A DNA stretch of 64,000 bases from Kalmanozyma brasiliensis GHG001. Lineage: Eukaryota; Basidiomycota; Ustilaginomycetes; Ustilaginales. Location: NCBI RefSeq assembly GCF_000497045.1, contig NW_015961961.1, forward strand, positions 496,001 to 560,000, given 5' to 3'. The notes under the pieces are model-generated. The model made no database searches. It saw only the letters and a program-made list of their open reading frames with translations, and was not told the origin of the DNA. The translations under genes were made by a program, and so were the position numbers. Below, piece after piece: positions 18,486 to 29,648 of the stretch (its first letter is position 1; every line of letters starts with the position of its first letter).

Positions 18486-21400
18486 CTACATCTCGTCCGC
18501 GGCGGGTCGGAAGGTGATGACGTCCATGCACGTCTTTTCACCCCTCTTGCACAGTACCACCACCTTGTCATCTCGATAGCTTACCTTCCACACCGCCTCG
18601 CACGGCTCGCACACCTCGCGGATGAACTTGCCCGTGTTAAAGTCCCACAGCTTGACCCGGCCGTCGTTGCCACCCGTGATGATGTAGCGGTCGTCAAACT
18701 GCAAACACGTCACCGAGTTGTCGTGCGCGCAAAGACGATGCAGGCACTCGTACGTCTTGAGACTAAAGACGATCACTCGACCGTCCGAGCCACCAGTGAC
18801 TAGGGTGTTGTCGAGCAGCTGCAGCTGACCCACCAGCGACGTGTGACCCTGGAACAGCGCCAAACACTCGCCCGTCTCGGCCGACCACACTCGCACCGTC
18901 GAGTCGAGCGATCCGGTGGCCACGCGCTTGCCGTCGAACGCCACAGCATAGATATAGTGGATGTGGCCGCGAAGCGTGTGCAAGCATCGACCCGTGTCGA
19001 GATCCCAGATGCGGCACGTGCCGTCGTAGCTACCAGAGGCGACCTGGTTGCCCGCCACCTCGATGCATCGCACCGAGTGCTGGTGGCCCGCAAGCAGGTG
19101 CACCTGCTCGCCCGTCTCGACGTTCCAGACGCGCAGCGTCGAGTCTCGCGACCCCGATACAGCGATCGGCTTGCCGTCGAGCACCTTGAGGCATCGTACT
19201 GTCGAAGTGTGGCCTCGCAAGATGTGCTTGCACTCACCGGTGCGCAGATCCCAGACACGCACGTCGCGGTCGCAACCGCCGCTGATGACAATGGCGTCGG
19301 TGTTGCCGTAGCCCAAGACGCTGCTGCATGGGTTGCCCATGCCCGCCGCGTTGCCCGTGAGCGATGCCGCAGCGAGACCAGGCATGGAGCCCATCGCGGA
19401 AGTCGAGGCGCTGCGTGTGCGCTCCCTCTTGGGCGCTGCGCCTGCATCGCCAGTCGATGCTGCCGCTGCTGCTGTTGTTCCGGCCGCCGACGCCACAGTC
19501 TCGCCATCGCGTCTGAATCTTTCAGCCAGCTCTGGTGGGATCTGACCGGTGCCGTCGGCCATGACAGCATCGCGGATCGCACCGGCCTCGGCTTCTGCGA
19601 TCGCCCTGGCGTTCTCGTGTTCGCTCTTCTCTTTCGAGGAACGCAGCGCGTGGTGAACGAAGGAGGGGCCCTCGGAGCGGATGGACAGATCCGGGTCCGA
19701 GTCACCCCCTCCGGTGCTTTGATCGTATGCATCCAAGAGCAGAGCGTTGCTGAACGAGTCTTCGCCTGTGGCGGAAGCGGACGCCGCGACGGCTGCAGCG
19801 GCTTTTCTGGCGCTCTGCTGGCGTCGCAGAGCTCGACGAGCCTTGTGAAACCATTGGAGCGTCTCGCCGTGGCCATACGTCTGTCGTGCTTTGCCCGAGA
19901 CCGGCGTGCTGGAGGCCGAGGCGGACAATCGGCGACCGGAGAGCGCGTCCTCCTCCGTCAGCTCGGCCGACATGACGGACGGCGAGAGGAGGACGTCTGC
20001 AGCATCGGGACGTGGATCGTGATGAACAAGGCGGAGGTCACCATCGGCTGCAGCTTGATATGGCTTGCCACCGTTGCCGTCTTCGGGATCCGTGACCACC
20101 ATTTTGCCCTTGGCTCGTTCCGATGCTGCTGAAGTGCTGGACTTTTTACCCTTGCCAGTTCGGCTGATGAGCGTGAGACACCACACTCCTGACTCGTGGC
20201 CCAACAGCGTATGCGCATAGAGGCCCGTCTCAGCGCTAAAGACATGGATCTTGGAGTTGGCCATGCCGACGACGATCCATTCGCTGTCGATGGCCAAGCT
20301 GGTGACGACGTGGCCGGCATCGGCTGAGACATGCTGCGTTTGGAGTCGACCGCCTTTGCGCCAGTTGGACTCGGTGAGGTACGCCATCTTGAAGTGGGTG
20401 CGGTAGCTAAACGGCAACTTGGCGGATCGATGTCGGTGAAGATGCGTGGCTGTGGTCGATGAGGGCGCATAGCGTGATGGACCGGCCTGAGAGGATGGAT
20501 GTTGCGCCGAGGGAGGGAGGGATGAGGTGCCGACGAGGTTGAGACCAGCGACGGCAGCAGGGTCGTCTCTGTCGGCGGTGGCAGACGTTGAGCTCCGACG
20601 CGTCGGTCTGGGCTCAAGGATGGCGTTGCGGTGCGCTGGGCTGCGACGCGACTCACGAGGACCTGGTACCAAGCGGGAGGTGCCCGCGTCGACCCTCGTC
20701 GCGGCCTGGACGTTGGTGGATGGCGAGGCTGCGGAGGCAGAGAAGCGGCCGGTGGGTGAATCGTGGTGCGGCAGCGAGGCCAAGGGTGGCGCGTTGGGAG
20801 GTCGTCCGATGGGTGCTTGCTGCGCTGCGTGACTAGATGAAGATGGAATGTTGGAGACGAGGTCGTCCTGCTCGTCCATGTCCATGGCCTCGTCGAGAGC
20901 GTCTTGTACGCGATTGGCTTCAAGGAGGTCAGCGGCGTTTGCGTCGTGCGGTCGAGGCGTTGTGAACGCGGCGGCGGCGGTTGCTGGCGTCAATTGTTGC
21001 TGCCAGCCATGCAAACGATCGAGAAGGCCCCCATCAGATCGGTATTGTGCGCTGAGAGCATGGAGCGAAACCGGTGGGGCTTGGGGTGGAGAAGACAGAG
21101 GAGCGGCTGCTCTGAGCGGCAGAGAAGCGGGCGTAGTGGCGGGACCCGCGCTCAACCATCCCAGGTGTGCTGAGGCTGAGGCTGGAGGGACGGACGTTTC
21201 TGTGGGCAGTGCGAGCGATCTGGACCTCGACGGAGATGCAGCAGAAGGGACGGTGCGAGGACTAGCGTGAAGCGCGACGGGATCGAAGGAGGCAGGCTCA
21301 TCGCCATAGCGTGCGCGACTCTCTTCCTCGACAATCTCTTCGAGCTGTGCGTAAAAGGCGAGGTCGGCGCCGGACATGGATTCGTTAAGGCTTCCGTGAG

Positions 21401-22268
21401 CGCCGTCTTGCTTGCTGAGGTAGAGGTCGTGGAGGGTGCGCAGCTCGTGGAGGGCATTGGAGGGGTCGAGGCCACGGTCGCGATATCGCTGGTAGAGGGA
21501 TGCGAGCACGGCTGCGTCGTCTTCGTCGTTGAACTCTTCGGCGTCCTCTCCGTAGTCGCTGAAGGTAGCAGCGCGAGCGAGCGGCTGCTCGAGCACAACG
21601 CCGAGCGACGAGCTGGAAGCGACGCCTCGTTGCGTGTGCGACGCTGACAGAGCCGTGGACGGGCCCGCTATGCTGGAGAGAGCAGCGGTGGTGATGCGTG
21701 GGGTGGAAAGGCTGCTTGCGAGGAGAGGGGTGGTGATGGATCTCATGAGTCGATCGTCGAGCGAGTGAAGATGGGCGTTGCTGCTTCCGCGTCTGCGATA
21801 CTTGTGCTTGAGGCACATGACCTTCCAAGTGTGCTCATCGTTGACGAGGCTCCTCCAAAAGCGACTGACGCAGCTTGCGCGTGCGAGCGTCTTTGGGTCG
21901 TCGATGAAGCTGAGGATGTTGAGGCTGACCTCGATGGGCAGCGCTGACATGAAGTCGACCTTGAGCCGGGGCGTGATGACCGACGAGAGGTGTGCGAGTT
22001 CGCGTACGCTGAAGAGGTCAGCGAACTCCGAGACGAGCCTGAAGCGTGCCGATTGCGTGTACTGGGGCAGCACGAGCGAGAGGTGCTTGAGCAGCTGCGA
22101 TGGATCCTGCGGGTCGACGACCAGTGCATGGGGCACAATTGCGCTGCTAGAGGATGCTGCTACCGCTGCGGCATTGTTGGCGAGGCGTATCGAGGTATGC
22201 AAGTCGGGCTGCGGTGATGGAGCAGGAGTAGGTGGGCTGATGGCGCGATGGCGCGGTGAGATGCTCAT
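18486..22268 (-). CDS. F-box/WD40 protein, Cdc4/Fbw7/Pop1 type (SCF ubiquitin ligase substrate receptor)
   Basis: 1260 residues. An F-box lies at about 104-152 (FMSALPIEVSLNILSFI and ASCVSRFWRSLV). Long Ser/Pro/Ala-rich stretches follow. A motif HFKMAYLTESNWRKG (about residue 625), typical of the segment just before a Cdc4-type propeller, leads into a first WD blade at about 643-695. A low-complexity insert of about 280 residues follows, then seven further WD units at 979-1260 (for example GGCDRDVRVWD, GSRDSTLRVWN, GSYDGTCRIWD, GSLDSTVRVWS). The total of eight blades matches Cdc4. The family recruits phosphorylated substrates to the SCF complex, controlling cell cycle and morphogenesis. Met30 or another F-box/WD protein is less likely given the eight blades. 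The start ATG is at 22268. Confidence 0.88.
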   Translation of the reverse strand: MSISPRHRAISPPTPAPSPQPDLHTSIRLANNAAAVAASSSSAIVPHALVVDPQDPSQLLKHLSLVLPQYTQSARFRLVSEFADLFSVRELAHLSSVITPRLKVDFMSALPIEVSLNILSFIDDPKTLARASCVSRFWRSLVNDEHTWKVMCLKHKYRRRGSSNAHLHSLDDRLMRSITTPLLASSLSTPRITTAALSSIAGPSTALSASHTQRGVASSSSLGVVLEQPLARAATFSDYGEDAEEFNDEDDAAVLASLYQRYRDRGLDPSNALHELRTLHDLYLSKQDGAHGSLNESMSGADLAFYAQLEEIVEEESRARYGDEPASFDPVALHASPRTVPSAASPSRSRSLALPTETSVPPASASAHLGWLSAGPATTPASLPLRAAAPLSSPPQAPPVSLHALSAQYRSDGGLLDRLHGWQQQLTPATAAAAFTTPRPHDANAADLLEANRVQDALDEAMDMDEQDDLVSNIPSSSSHAAQQAPIGRPPNAPPLASLPHHDSPTGRFSASAASPSTNVQAATRVDAGTSRLVPGPRESRRSPAHRNAILEPRPTRRSSTSATADRDDPAAVAGLNLVGTSSLPPSAQHPSSQAGPSRYAPSSTTATHLHRHRSAKLPFSYRTHFKMAYLTESNWRKGGRLQTQHVSADAGHVVTSLAIDSEWIVVGMANSKIHVFSAETGLYAHTLLGHESGVWCLTLISRTGKGKKSSTSAASERAKGKMVVTDPEDGNGGKPYQAAADGDLRLVHHDPRPDAADVLLSPSVMSAELTEEDALSGRRLSASASSTPVSGKARQTYGHGETLQWFHKARRALRRQQSARKAAAAVAASASATGEDSFSNALLLDAYDQSTGGGDSDPDLSIRSEGPSFVHHALRSSKEKSEHENARAIAEAEAGAIRDAVMADGTGQIPPELAERFRRDGETVASAAGTTAAAAASTGDAGAAPKRERTRSASTSAMGSMPGLAAASLTGNAAGMGNPCSSVLGYGNTDAIVISGGCDRDVRVWDLRTGECKHILRGHTSTVRCLKVLDGKPIAVSGSRDSTLRVWNVETGEQVHLLAGHQHSVRCIEVAGNQVASGSYDGTCRIWDLDTGRCLHTLRGHIHYIYAVAFDGKRVATGSLDSTVRVWSAETGECLALFQGHTSLVGQLQLLDNTLVTGGSDGRVIVFSLKTYECLHRLCAHDNSVTCLQFDDRYIITGGNDGRVKLWDFNTGKFIREVCEPCEAVWKVSYRDDKVVVLCKRGEKTCMDVITFRPAADEM

Positions 22269-22721
22269 GGTCGCGGCTCTCTACCGGTGAGCCTGTTGCC
22301 CTGCGCGAATGAAGTCAAAGTCTGGCGATGACAGCTGCTTCCCGCGTTGGTGTTGTCTGGAGGATGACGGTGGTGTGAGAAGGAGGCGGTGCAAGTGCTG
22401 AGTCGGTAGAGAACAGTCGAGGGCTGAGTCGGCGGGCTGAGCCAACGAGGGTGCGGGTGTATCTTTGAAAGAGAGGAAACGTCCGGCCAAGCAGAATGTG
22501 ACGGATTTGAAGCGAATGTCGTTGTCGATCGACTCGGCGATGCTCCGGCGATGCAAGGAGGAGGCAGCCGATTCGGATCGTTCCCGAAAGAGCCGCAGGT
22601 CGGGTGATGTGACGCGATGTGTGATGCGATGCGATGCAAAAGAGAAGGGCGTCGGCTGTGCTGCTGAAGTGAGGTCGAGATGGGCGTGAAGCGAATACGA
22701 CCGAGCCAGAAAGCAGAGACT

Positions 22722-22757
22722 ACGACGACGACGACGACGATGATGATGATGATGAGG
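22722..22757. repeat. Trinucleotide microsatellite (ACG)n then (TGA)n
   Basis: About six ACG units run into about five TGA units. The tract lies some 450 bases upstream of the F-box/WD40 ATG. Confidence 0.85.
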
Positions 22758-23383
22758 AAGATGAGGACGACGAGTATGATGAGAACAGTCGCAATCGACG
22801 ATTGGCTGCCTCGGCTAACTGGCCACAAGTGAGCTTCAAAAAGGCACACCACACTTAACGCCGGTGTTGCGGGTGCGTGGTGTGATGGCAAGCAGGCAGC
22901 CTGGCAGGCAGGCAGGGGTCCAGCCACGTTTCGAAATCTCGACAAAAGGGCCGGCTGACTGCCTGCTGCTGCGCGTTTGCTTGGGTGGGTACTTGCTGTT
23001 GCTGAGCCTCTCGGATGCGACCGTTCTCGAGGCACGAGAATCGCGAAATTTCGAATTCCTAAGATTGGCAAGCAAGCAGGCAAGCAGACAAACGCAGCTG
23101 GTCGTCACGCCAAGTCACGACTGCAGCACAATCCCAATGCGCTCCCTCTCGCTCGCCCTTCTCCCCCCACTGTAACTCTTCGCATGCCTGTTGCAATGAA
23201 CAGACGTGCCTACACTTGCATCGCTTCGTTATGATGAATAGCAAGTCGAAAGCGAGATTCTACTAGGTCATGAGTGAGCAAGAAGGGGGCAAAGACACCG
23301 GGCGATGGGGATATGAAGGGCCAAGAAGCAGCAGTTCGCGGGTTCGCTTAGAGGCTTCTCAGGCGAAACAACAAACGCATCTT

Positions 23384-23436
23384 GCAGCGCGCAGCGCGCA
23401 GCGCGCAGCCAGCAGCCAGCAGCCAGCAGCCAGCAG
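23384..23436. repeat. Two adjacent 7-bp tandem repeats
   Basis: GCAGCGC is repeated three times at 23384-23404 and is followed almost at once by CCAGCAG repeated four times at 23409-23436. The two different units share the same 7-base period. Confidence 0.85.
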
Positions 23437-24293
23437 CTCATTAAGCTCGTAGCGAGCAGTCGGCATAAGCGTGGTGCACAAGACAAGTGAGAGAGAGAGA
23501 GGGGTGCAAATCCTTGCTCACCTTGCACTCACGCCTCGTCGACACAAGATCGCTTTCCGACTTTGCTGAACCGGATGCGCCGTTGCTCCCGTCGGATGGT
23601 GGCAGCTAGCTGATGTACGCTTGTGGTCGGGGGCTCCGCATTTCGGCATGCTCCCGACTGTCACAGCGAGGCTCCTCTGCGGTCAGCTGAGCGGATCGAA
23701 CCTGAGGCGGACATCGGCACTGCCCGTGGGTGATCCGCCTGCACGACGCAGAAGTCGCATGATGATTTTCGCTGCCTCCTTTTCGCGCTTGAATTCTTCC
23801 TGGCCCTCGTCTCTGTGGAAGCAAAGGAGGACCCTTGTTGCATTTCGAAAGAAGCTTGGCCATGATTGCACCGCTGTAACTGCCATGAACCGGCTATTCG
23901 GTGGCTGAACCACCCTGCATATAACGATTCAAGCAAGCGACTAAGCTCGAGATCCATCTTCCCGACGTGGGACCAGCGCTTCATTTGTTCGCGAGCGAGC
24001 CTCGCTCGAGAGCCTTTCGTCTCACAGCCAGATTGCACGTTGGGTGCTGAGCCAACATTGAACAATGAAAGTCCCGTTGTCGGCGTTTCTCTGCACTGAT
24101 CACAAATTCGCATCCGAGTCTGCCAGCTTCGACTAGTCGGAATAGCCGACGGATCACTTGCAATCTCATATGAATCTCGTCGGCGCCCTTCCGATCAACT
24201 TCCTTCTTGACTGTCACATCCTTCTTCGTCACCGGGCGCAGCAGCCATCCATCCATCGCCCTCGCACTTGCACTCGCACTCGCTCTGCAAGAA

Positions 24294-27173
24294 ATGCGAC
24301 GCTCGGATCGTTACACCGATGAGATGGCCTCCACATATCCCACAAGCTCACACTCAAGCTCGAGCTTCAACTCAGTAGCGGATCACAGCCCATTCTCGGC
24401 TGACAGAGCCGCCCAGCCTTCCTCGTCGTCATCATCGCTATTACCTCCCACACCGCCTTCGCAGCCAGTCAAGCGTCGTCGATACGCACGCCGCTCTTGC
24501 CTCACTTGTCGCTCCAAAAAGACTCGCTGCGAGCTTCCGGATGAAGCTGTTCCTTCGTCTCACGACACCCTACCCACCCACAAGGCCTGCCATCGATGCA
24601 GAGCCCTCGATATCCCCTGCGTAGTGTGGGATGGCGATCGCAAGCGCAAACCACGCCTCCAAACAGCCTCGTCAGCTGATTCGCCTAACCCGCGTTCATT
24701 AAGCTACAGCCATCCATCCTCAGATCCGTACAGAGCTGATCCGGCTCGTCGCATCGATCGCTCCTACTCGACGACCCTCCACGTCCGATCAAGTGATCAT
24801 GACGCTCAGCTCGACGCTCCTCCGCCGCATCGACGCCCCTCGCCGCCGTCGACCTGGGATCGCGAGGGTGCAGACAATGCAAATGGGCACGCCTCTCGAC
24901 GTACCGCTGATCTGTACGATCGGCCCAAATACCCTTCCAGTTCAGCGGCAAACACAACGACCTCAGCTCCGTATCCTCGAGCACCAGCCGCGCAGCCGCC
25001 CCCGTCGATCTCGAATGCTTCCGAACACATCCGCGCCAGCTCCGACACGGATGGCCAATACGACGCTGCGCTCTTCATCAGTCCTTACGCCCCAGACTCG
25101 GCATTCACCAAGGTGACAGGCCACAACTTTCCCTTGCTCTCGAATCGGTATATGCATTCGCCCCTCTTCACTCTCAATCGCTTCATCACAAAGATGCCGT
25201 CCTTCTCGCGCCTCCTGCGCCCAGAGATGGATCGTTCTTTGGGCGGCGACCTCTCCAGCCTGCTCACCGACGAACACATCTCCGAGCTGAAGACACATCT
25301 GCCTCGTCTACGCATGTGGCACCCCCACCTCTCCGACCTCGACTCGCTCTGCATCGCCTTTCGAGAGCGCAACAAGCCTTCCTCCTCGCTTCTCCTCGCC
25401 ACCGTCTGTCTCGTGACATCCAAAATGGCAGGCAAGCGCCATCTCGCCAAGCAATTTGCTATTCACGTTGATCGCATCGGCCTTCAGGTCCTCATCTCGG
25501 CACCAAAGGAATTTCACGCCGCTCAGGCCTTCGAGCTGCTCCTATCCCACGAACCTTCGTTGATCGGTGCCAGCGTCGATCCGTCCGGTGCGGGCGCAGC
25601 CTCCACCGACTCGGCGGTGTTCGGTCAATCACTTCATTCGAGCGCCATCTCGATCGCAGAGGCCATCGGTCTCGATCTCGTCATGTCGCAAGCCTACCAA
25701 AACGGCGCCAAACCAACGCAGCCTCGTTCGCAAGACCACGATCGGGCGCGCTCCGATCTGCGACGCTTTTCGCTCTGGTGCAGCCTGTCCATCTGGCGAG
25801 CCAAGTTCATCTTTCTCAACTCTATCCTGCGACCGCTTGACTTTTCGCGCCTCCGTCGCGATGCAGAAGCGGCCATTCAAGTCGTCGACATGCTTCCGCA
25901 ACAAGCTCACTACCCCGCCAAGGACAATGTCCTGTTCAGAGCAGGCGTGCTCGCGCTCGCTTATCGTGCCATCCAGCTCGCTGACTTTCACGCCCGTCTT
26001 TCCCAGCTCGATACGCTTTGGAACAGTCGTTCCCTCTTCTCCGAGGTCGAGGTTCGGAACGAGATCAGGAGCCGCTTCGATCAGAATCTCGCGTTCGTCC
26101 AAGAGCTCGAGAGGACCAAACGCCGCAAGCTGTGGAGCATGGCCAACCTTGCCGAGCTGCGTTTCCTCGACCGCTTCCTCGATCTCGAGTTTGGATCAGA
26201 CAGCGTCTTTCTGTACTGCCTCTACGTGCGCATGGTGTTGCCGCTTCCTTCCACAAAGGCCGCGGCCACCGTGCACGACATTGGGCGCTTGCTCGATCGG
26301 GATCCCGGTCTGTACGGCTTCCTGTGGGATGTCAGCGAGCGTAGCTTCCTCAACGACGAGAAGGTCATTGCGGGATTCGCTGCCACTCCGCGATTTGAAG
26401 GCGGCAGCTTGGAGCAGACTGGGCTGCCGCTGCTCTTGACCTGCGGCTACGTCCTGCACATCAGCATTTGTATGATGGAGGCCGCGGCCTTTGCGCAATA
26501 CGGCTCGTACGCTCTAGCGATGCGAGTAGACATGTTTGCGCACCTGCTCCCTCAGCTTGCAGAACGGATCTGCGGACCCGAACGCGCCAAAATCGAGAGT
26601 CTCGAGACGCTGGTCTCGAGCATGCTGATGCAAATGGCGAGGCGCCTCGACGAGCTGGAATTCTACATGGTCACGCAAGAGATCAAGCAGCCGCCAGCGG
26701 CGTCCACCGCGCAGCTCGCGTCGATCGCACCTTCCACCAACGGTCACCACCCTCATCGGTCGAGCAGCCAGCTTGATTCATCTGCACCATTGTCGGAACG
26801 AGCGCGCGAGAGTTCACCGCAACGTGGTGCGACACTTTCGAATGAGCCAAGCCCGACCCACCATACACGCACCTCGTCCACTAACTGGCAGGACACATCG
26901 GACATCGGCCAGTCGGATCAGTCCCAGCCGGCACCGCACAGCGCCACCCGATCGCAGTCAAGCCACATCCACAGCCACAATGCAGATGGCTCGATTGCCG
27001 GCATCGATAGTCAAGTTCCCGGTGAAGCATCATTTCCCACGAACGCCAATTCGCTATTGCCTTCGTCTGATGCGTGGTCATCTGACAACATGGCTCGCAT
27101 CATGGATCAGATCCTGTCCTGGGACTACATGCAAGATGTGCCTCCGACGACCAACGGCAGCAGCCAAGCTTGA
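24294..27173 (+). CDS. Zn2Cys6 fungal transcription factor (TF-A)
   Basis: 959 residues from the first in-frame ATG at 24294 (another ATG at 24324). The zinc cluster starts near residue 69 as C-x2-C-x6-C-x19-C-x2-C-x6-C (SCLTCRSKKTRCELP, then CHRCRALDIPC), followed by VVWDGDRKRKP. The 19-residue middle loop is much longer than the usual 5-12. A central helical region of about 250-800 residues resembles fungal regulatory middle homology regions, including LLLSHEPSLIGASV. The C-terminus is Ser/His/Gln-rich. It is a nuclear DNA-binding regulator. The paralogue TF-B is at 49128-52586. Target genes are unknown; the DUF1996 gene downstream is only a neighbour. Confidence 0.9.
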   Translation: MRRSDRYTDEMASTYPTSSHSSSSFNSVADHSPFSADRAAQPSSSSSSLLPPTPPSQPVKRRRYARRSCLTCRSKKTRCELPDEAVPSSHDTLPTHKACHRCRALDIPCVVWDGDRKRKPRLQTASSADSPNPRSLSYSHPSSDPYRADPARRIDRSYSTTLHVRSSDHDAQLDAPPPHRRPSPPSTWDREGADNANGHASRRTADLYDRPKYPSSSAANTTTSAPYPRAPAAQPPPSISNASEHIRASSDTDGQYDAALFISPYAPDSAFTKVTGHNFPLLSNRYMHSPLFTLNRFITKMPSFSRLLRPEMDRSLGGDLSSLLTDEHISELKTHLPRLRMWHPHLSDLDSLCIAFRERNKPSSSLLLATVCLVTSKMAGKRHLAKQFAIHVDRIGLQVLISAPKEFHAAQAFELLLSHEPSLIGASVDPSGAGAASTDSAVFGQSLHSSAISIAEAIGLDLVMSQAYQNGAKPTQPRSQDHDRARSDLRRFSLWCSLSIWRAKFIFLNSILRPLDFSRLRRDAEAAIQVVDMLPQQAHYPAKDNVLFRAGVLALAYRAIQLADFHARLSQLDTLWNSRSLFSEVEVRNEIRSRFDQNLAFVQELERTKRRKLWSMANLAELRFLDRFLDLEFGSDSVFLYCLYVRMVLPLPSTKAAATVHDIGRLLDRDPGLYGFLWDVSERSFLNDEKVIAGFAATPRFEGGSLEQTGLPLLLTCGYVLHISICMMEAAAFAQYGSYALAMRVDMFAHLLPQLAERICGPERAKIESLETLVSSMLMQMARRLDELEFYMVTQEIKQPPAASTAQLASIAPSTNGHHPHRSSSQLDSSAPLSERARESSPQRGATLSNEPSPTHHTRTSSTNWQDTSDIGQSDQSQPAPHSATRSQSSHIHSHNADGSIAGIDSQVPGEASFPTNANSLLPSSDAWSSDNMARIMDQILSWDYMQDVPPTTNGSSQA

Positions 27174-29648
27174 AGATGGCTCTTGGACGTGCATGGCACA
27201 CAGACTCCGGCAGTCGGATACTCGGAGAATTATACCCTCGATTGCATCACCTAAGAGCTCGTCGAATGGACAGCAAGGGGACAGGCGCCGCGCATCCTTT
27301 CGTCGCATGCTGTGTACCCTGGTGCGATGCAACTCCGATGAAACCCCGTATGTCACATGAGGTTCAATGTCGTCGTCGATACCGACGAGCCGCAGATGCC
27401 GACGATGGTGCTGACCCAATGGCCGCACTCCGCACTTGAAGCTTGGCGATGTGCGTTAGCGTGGCCACGTTGGTACGCAAGCGAGACGTCATGAAACGTT
27501 CGAGGCCGCTGCTGCTGTCAAGCTCAGGCATCGCCCCTTGCTTTCTTAGCACAGAGTGTGGCAGATGATATGTCGCACATCGGGTACTGATCCGACAAGC
27601 AAATCACAGGGAATGGAACGCTACGTTGCGTGCAGAGCGTGGAGACGGATCCTCTGCCCGCGACTCGATAAGAAGGCATTGTCTCACTCGATAGTGTCAT
27701 GGGACTTTTTCATGCAGGATCCGCTCGATGGTTCCTCAGCCACCAAAGAGCCCAGGTGCTGCTGTTCAAGCGAGCCGGATGAAGTGAAGCGAACGCAGAT
27801 GCGCGCACCAGGTGAGACACAGCAGAGCGAAGATCGTCGAGCTGAGCTAAAAACAGAGCTTAGCGCAGATCGGCGATAGAAAGTTGGATACGCCCGCGCG
27901 CAGCCACCTCCAAAACCCGGTCGGTTGTTGGTTGAATGAAAAGAGTGAGTTCGCTCGGACGACGTGCATACGTTACCCGGCGGACTTTGAATCGCGAGCT
28001 CGAAGCCATTGAAGGAATTCCCAACCCCGACCAAAACAAGGCTTGGGAGGACGGGTCGTAGCTTGAAATTCTGCTTCCCCTACTCGCCGTTGTCTCACCG
28101 ACTCCGTCATTTTGCTGCCATCTTCTATAACGAAAGCAGGGTGCGTGGGAATCGAGCGTCATCTTGGTCTTGACAATATGGCAGCGATGAAGGGGCGGGC
28201 AAGCATTGGCACGACACACGATTCAGCTTCGATCAAAGGAGGGGAAGCAATCAAAACGAGCATCGATGAATCGAGGACTGCTGTGGGCAATGGCAGAAGA
28301 CAGCTCGACGACAACAGCCAGGCGCGCGCCTTTCTGGAGTGCATAAACACGAGGTTCGGCTGCCATCGCGCTTGGTTTGGATTTGGCCGGGTAGGCAGGC
28401 TGCCAGCTGTCAAACAAGGAAGCGAACAGAAAAAAAACCTGCATGCGGCCAACAGCGAACAGCACACACAACAACAAGAACAACACAGCAGCACGCAGCC
28501 ATCCTCCATCGATCCATCCTCTACATGCGGTCTGGCCTCCAACGGAAGGACCCTTTGTCCGTTCCACACGCCTGAGACGGTCTAAAAGGTCCCGGTCAGG
28601 GTCGCAACATTCATGCCAGCCCGTAACGTAGAACGCCGAGCGCCGCACATGGTCTGCTGTGCGTTTGCGTTGACATCTAAGTCCCTTCGGAACGGGAAGC
28701 AGAACGGTCGAACCGGGAGGCGCACTGATTGCCCTCGTTCGGCGTGTTCTGCACTTTGGACGCCCTTTCGCTTTGCCCGTTGTCTAGCGCCCCGAAATGG
28801 AAACATCTATGTTGCTTTGCGATTGCGCTGGCCACTGCGAACAAAAGCCTTGCGGGTTTCGCTCCGTCGTTTGTCACGGCTCCATGTCGTCAATGAGCCG
28901 GTCTTTGGTTGCACTGACGCTGCCGAAGTCTTCAAGGTCGGATCTTCCAATCAGGGCCGTCTTGTGCCTCAGCTACGCAAGCCACTCTTTTGAGCTTAAG
29001 CTGTCTCACAACCATCGTCCTTGTCTCACCTGAGAGCAATTCTCCCACCATCGCTCGACTCGCTGTTCTTTCCACTATCTACCTATCACCACTACCGTTC
29101 AGCTTTACCGCCGCTGAGCTCACTCTACCGCAAAGTGCCCCTTGGCTTTTGGAGAAATCGATCTCCGCATCCACCGCCCATCGGAGCGACTGATTGCTTC
29201 TCTCGGTAGCGCCGTCTTACGTCCGTAGGCAGCAACTCCGCCCGCTGTCAACGTCAGAGGGGGCAGTCGTCTCTCCTCTTGCTTGCTCTTCTGCCTCAAT
29301 CTCCCATCTCTACACAGCGCATCCTCCTGCCTTGGGCTTGATCTGCGGTCAACCTTTCGAGATCATTGTAGGGACATCTCTTGTTCGGCTTTGATGTTAT
29401 AAAAGGTCGGCACGGCTATTGCTTCTCCGATCCTCCCCCATCCGAAGCATCGTCCTCAATCCGCTCCCACTTCCTCCCCTTCCTGCCTGCCCCCCTCCCT
29501 ATCCCTCCCTATCCCTCCCACTGGCCCTACCTTCGCCCTCAACTTTCCTCTTACCCTCCGGTGATTGGCAGCGATATCGCGTCTTCGACACCAGCTACAT
29601 CACCCATCTCCGACTCTCACTCGACGTCACAAAGAAGCAGTATTCATC
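27174..29648. other. Intergenic region, 2.5 kb, with TATA box near its right end
   Basis: Many short overlapping frames occur on both strands, none with a domain. The last 300 bases carry a TATA box (29398-29405) and a C/T-rich tract (about 29457-29520) that fit the promoter of the DUF1996 gene. Confidence 0.5.
29398..29405 (+). promoter_or_regulatory. TATA box of DUF1996 gene
   Basis: TATAAAAG lies about 250 bases before the ATG at 29649. A pyrimidine-rich tract between them is a likely transcription start region. Strong TATA boxes in fungi usually mark regulated genes. Confidence 0.55.

Larger units (their letters stand above)
22269..24293. promoter_or_regulatory. Divergent 2 kb promoter region of the F-box/WD40 gene and TF-A
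   Basis: No gene is supported. The region is rich in simple repeats: an ACG/TGA trinucleotide tract at 22722-22757, two abutting 7-base tandem repeats at 23384-23436, and a GA tract at about 23488-23500. An apparent long minus-strand frame at 22265-23083 arises partly from reading the trinucleotide tract and looks like a leader, not a protein. Confidence 0.5.

Noticed and set aside
18843..20132. 429-codon plus-strand frame antisense to the F-box/WD40 gene
   Set aside because: It is a shadow of the repetitive WD40 coding sequence. No domain or start context is present.
22265..23083. 272-codon minus-strand frame with a hydrophobic run (LIILVVLIFLIIIIIVVVVVVV)
   Set aside because: The hydrophobic run is only the GAC/GAT microsatellite read in one frame. 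The rest is low-complexity leader sequence without a domain.
23990..24010. Short inverted repeat (CGAGCGA-GCC-TCGCTCG)
   Set aside because: Isolated 7-base arms are common in GC-rich DNA, and no T run or gene context suggests a function.
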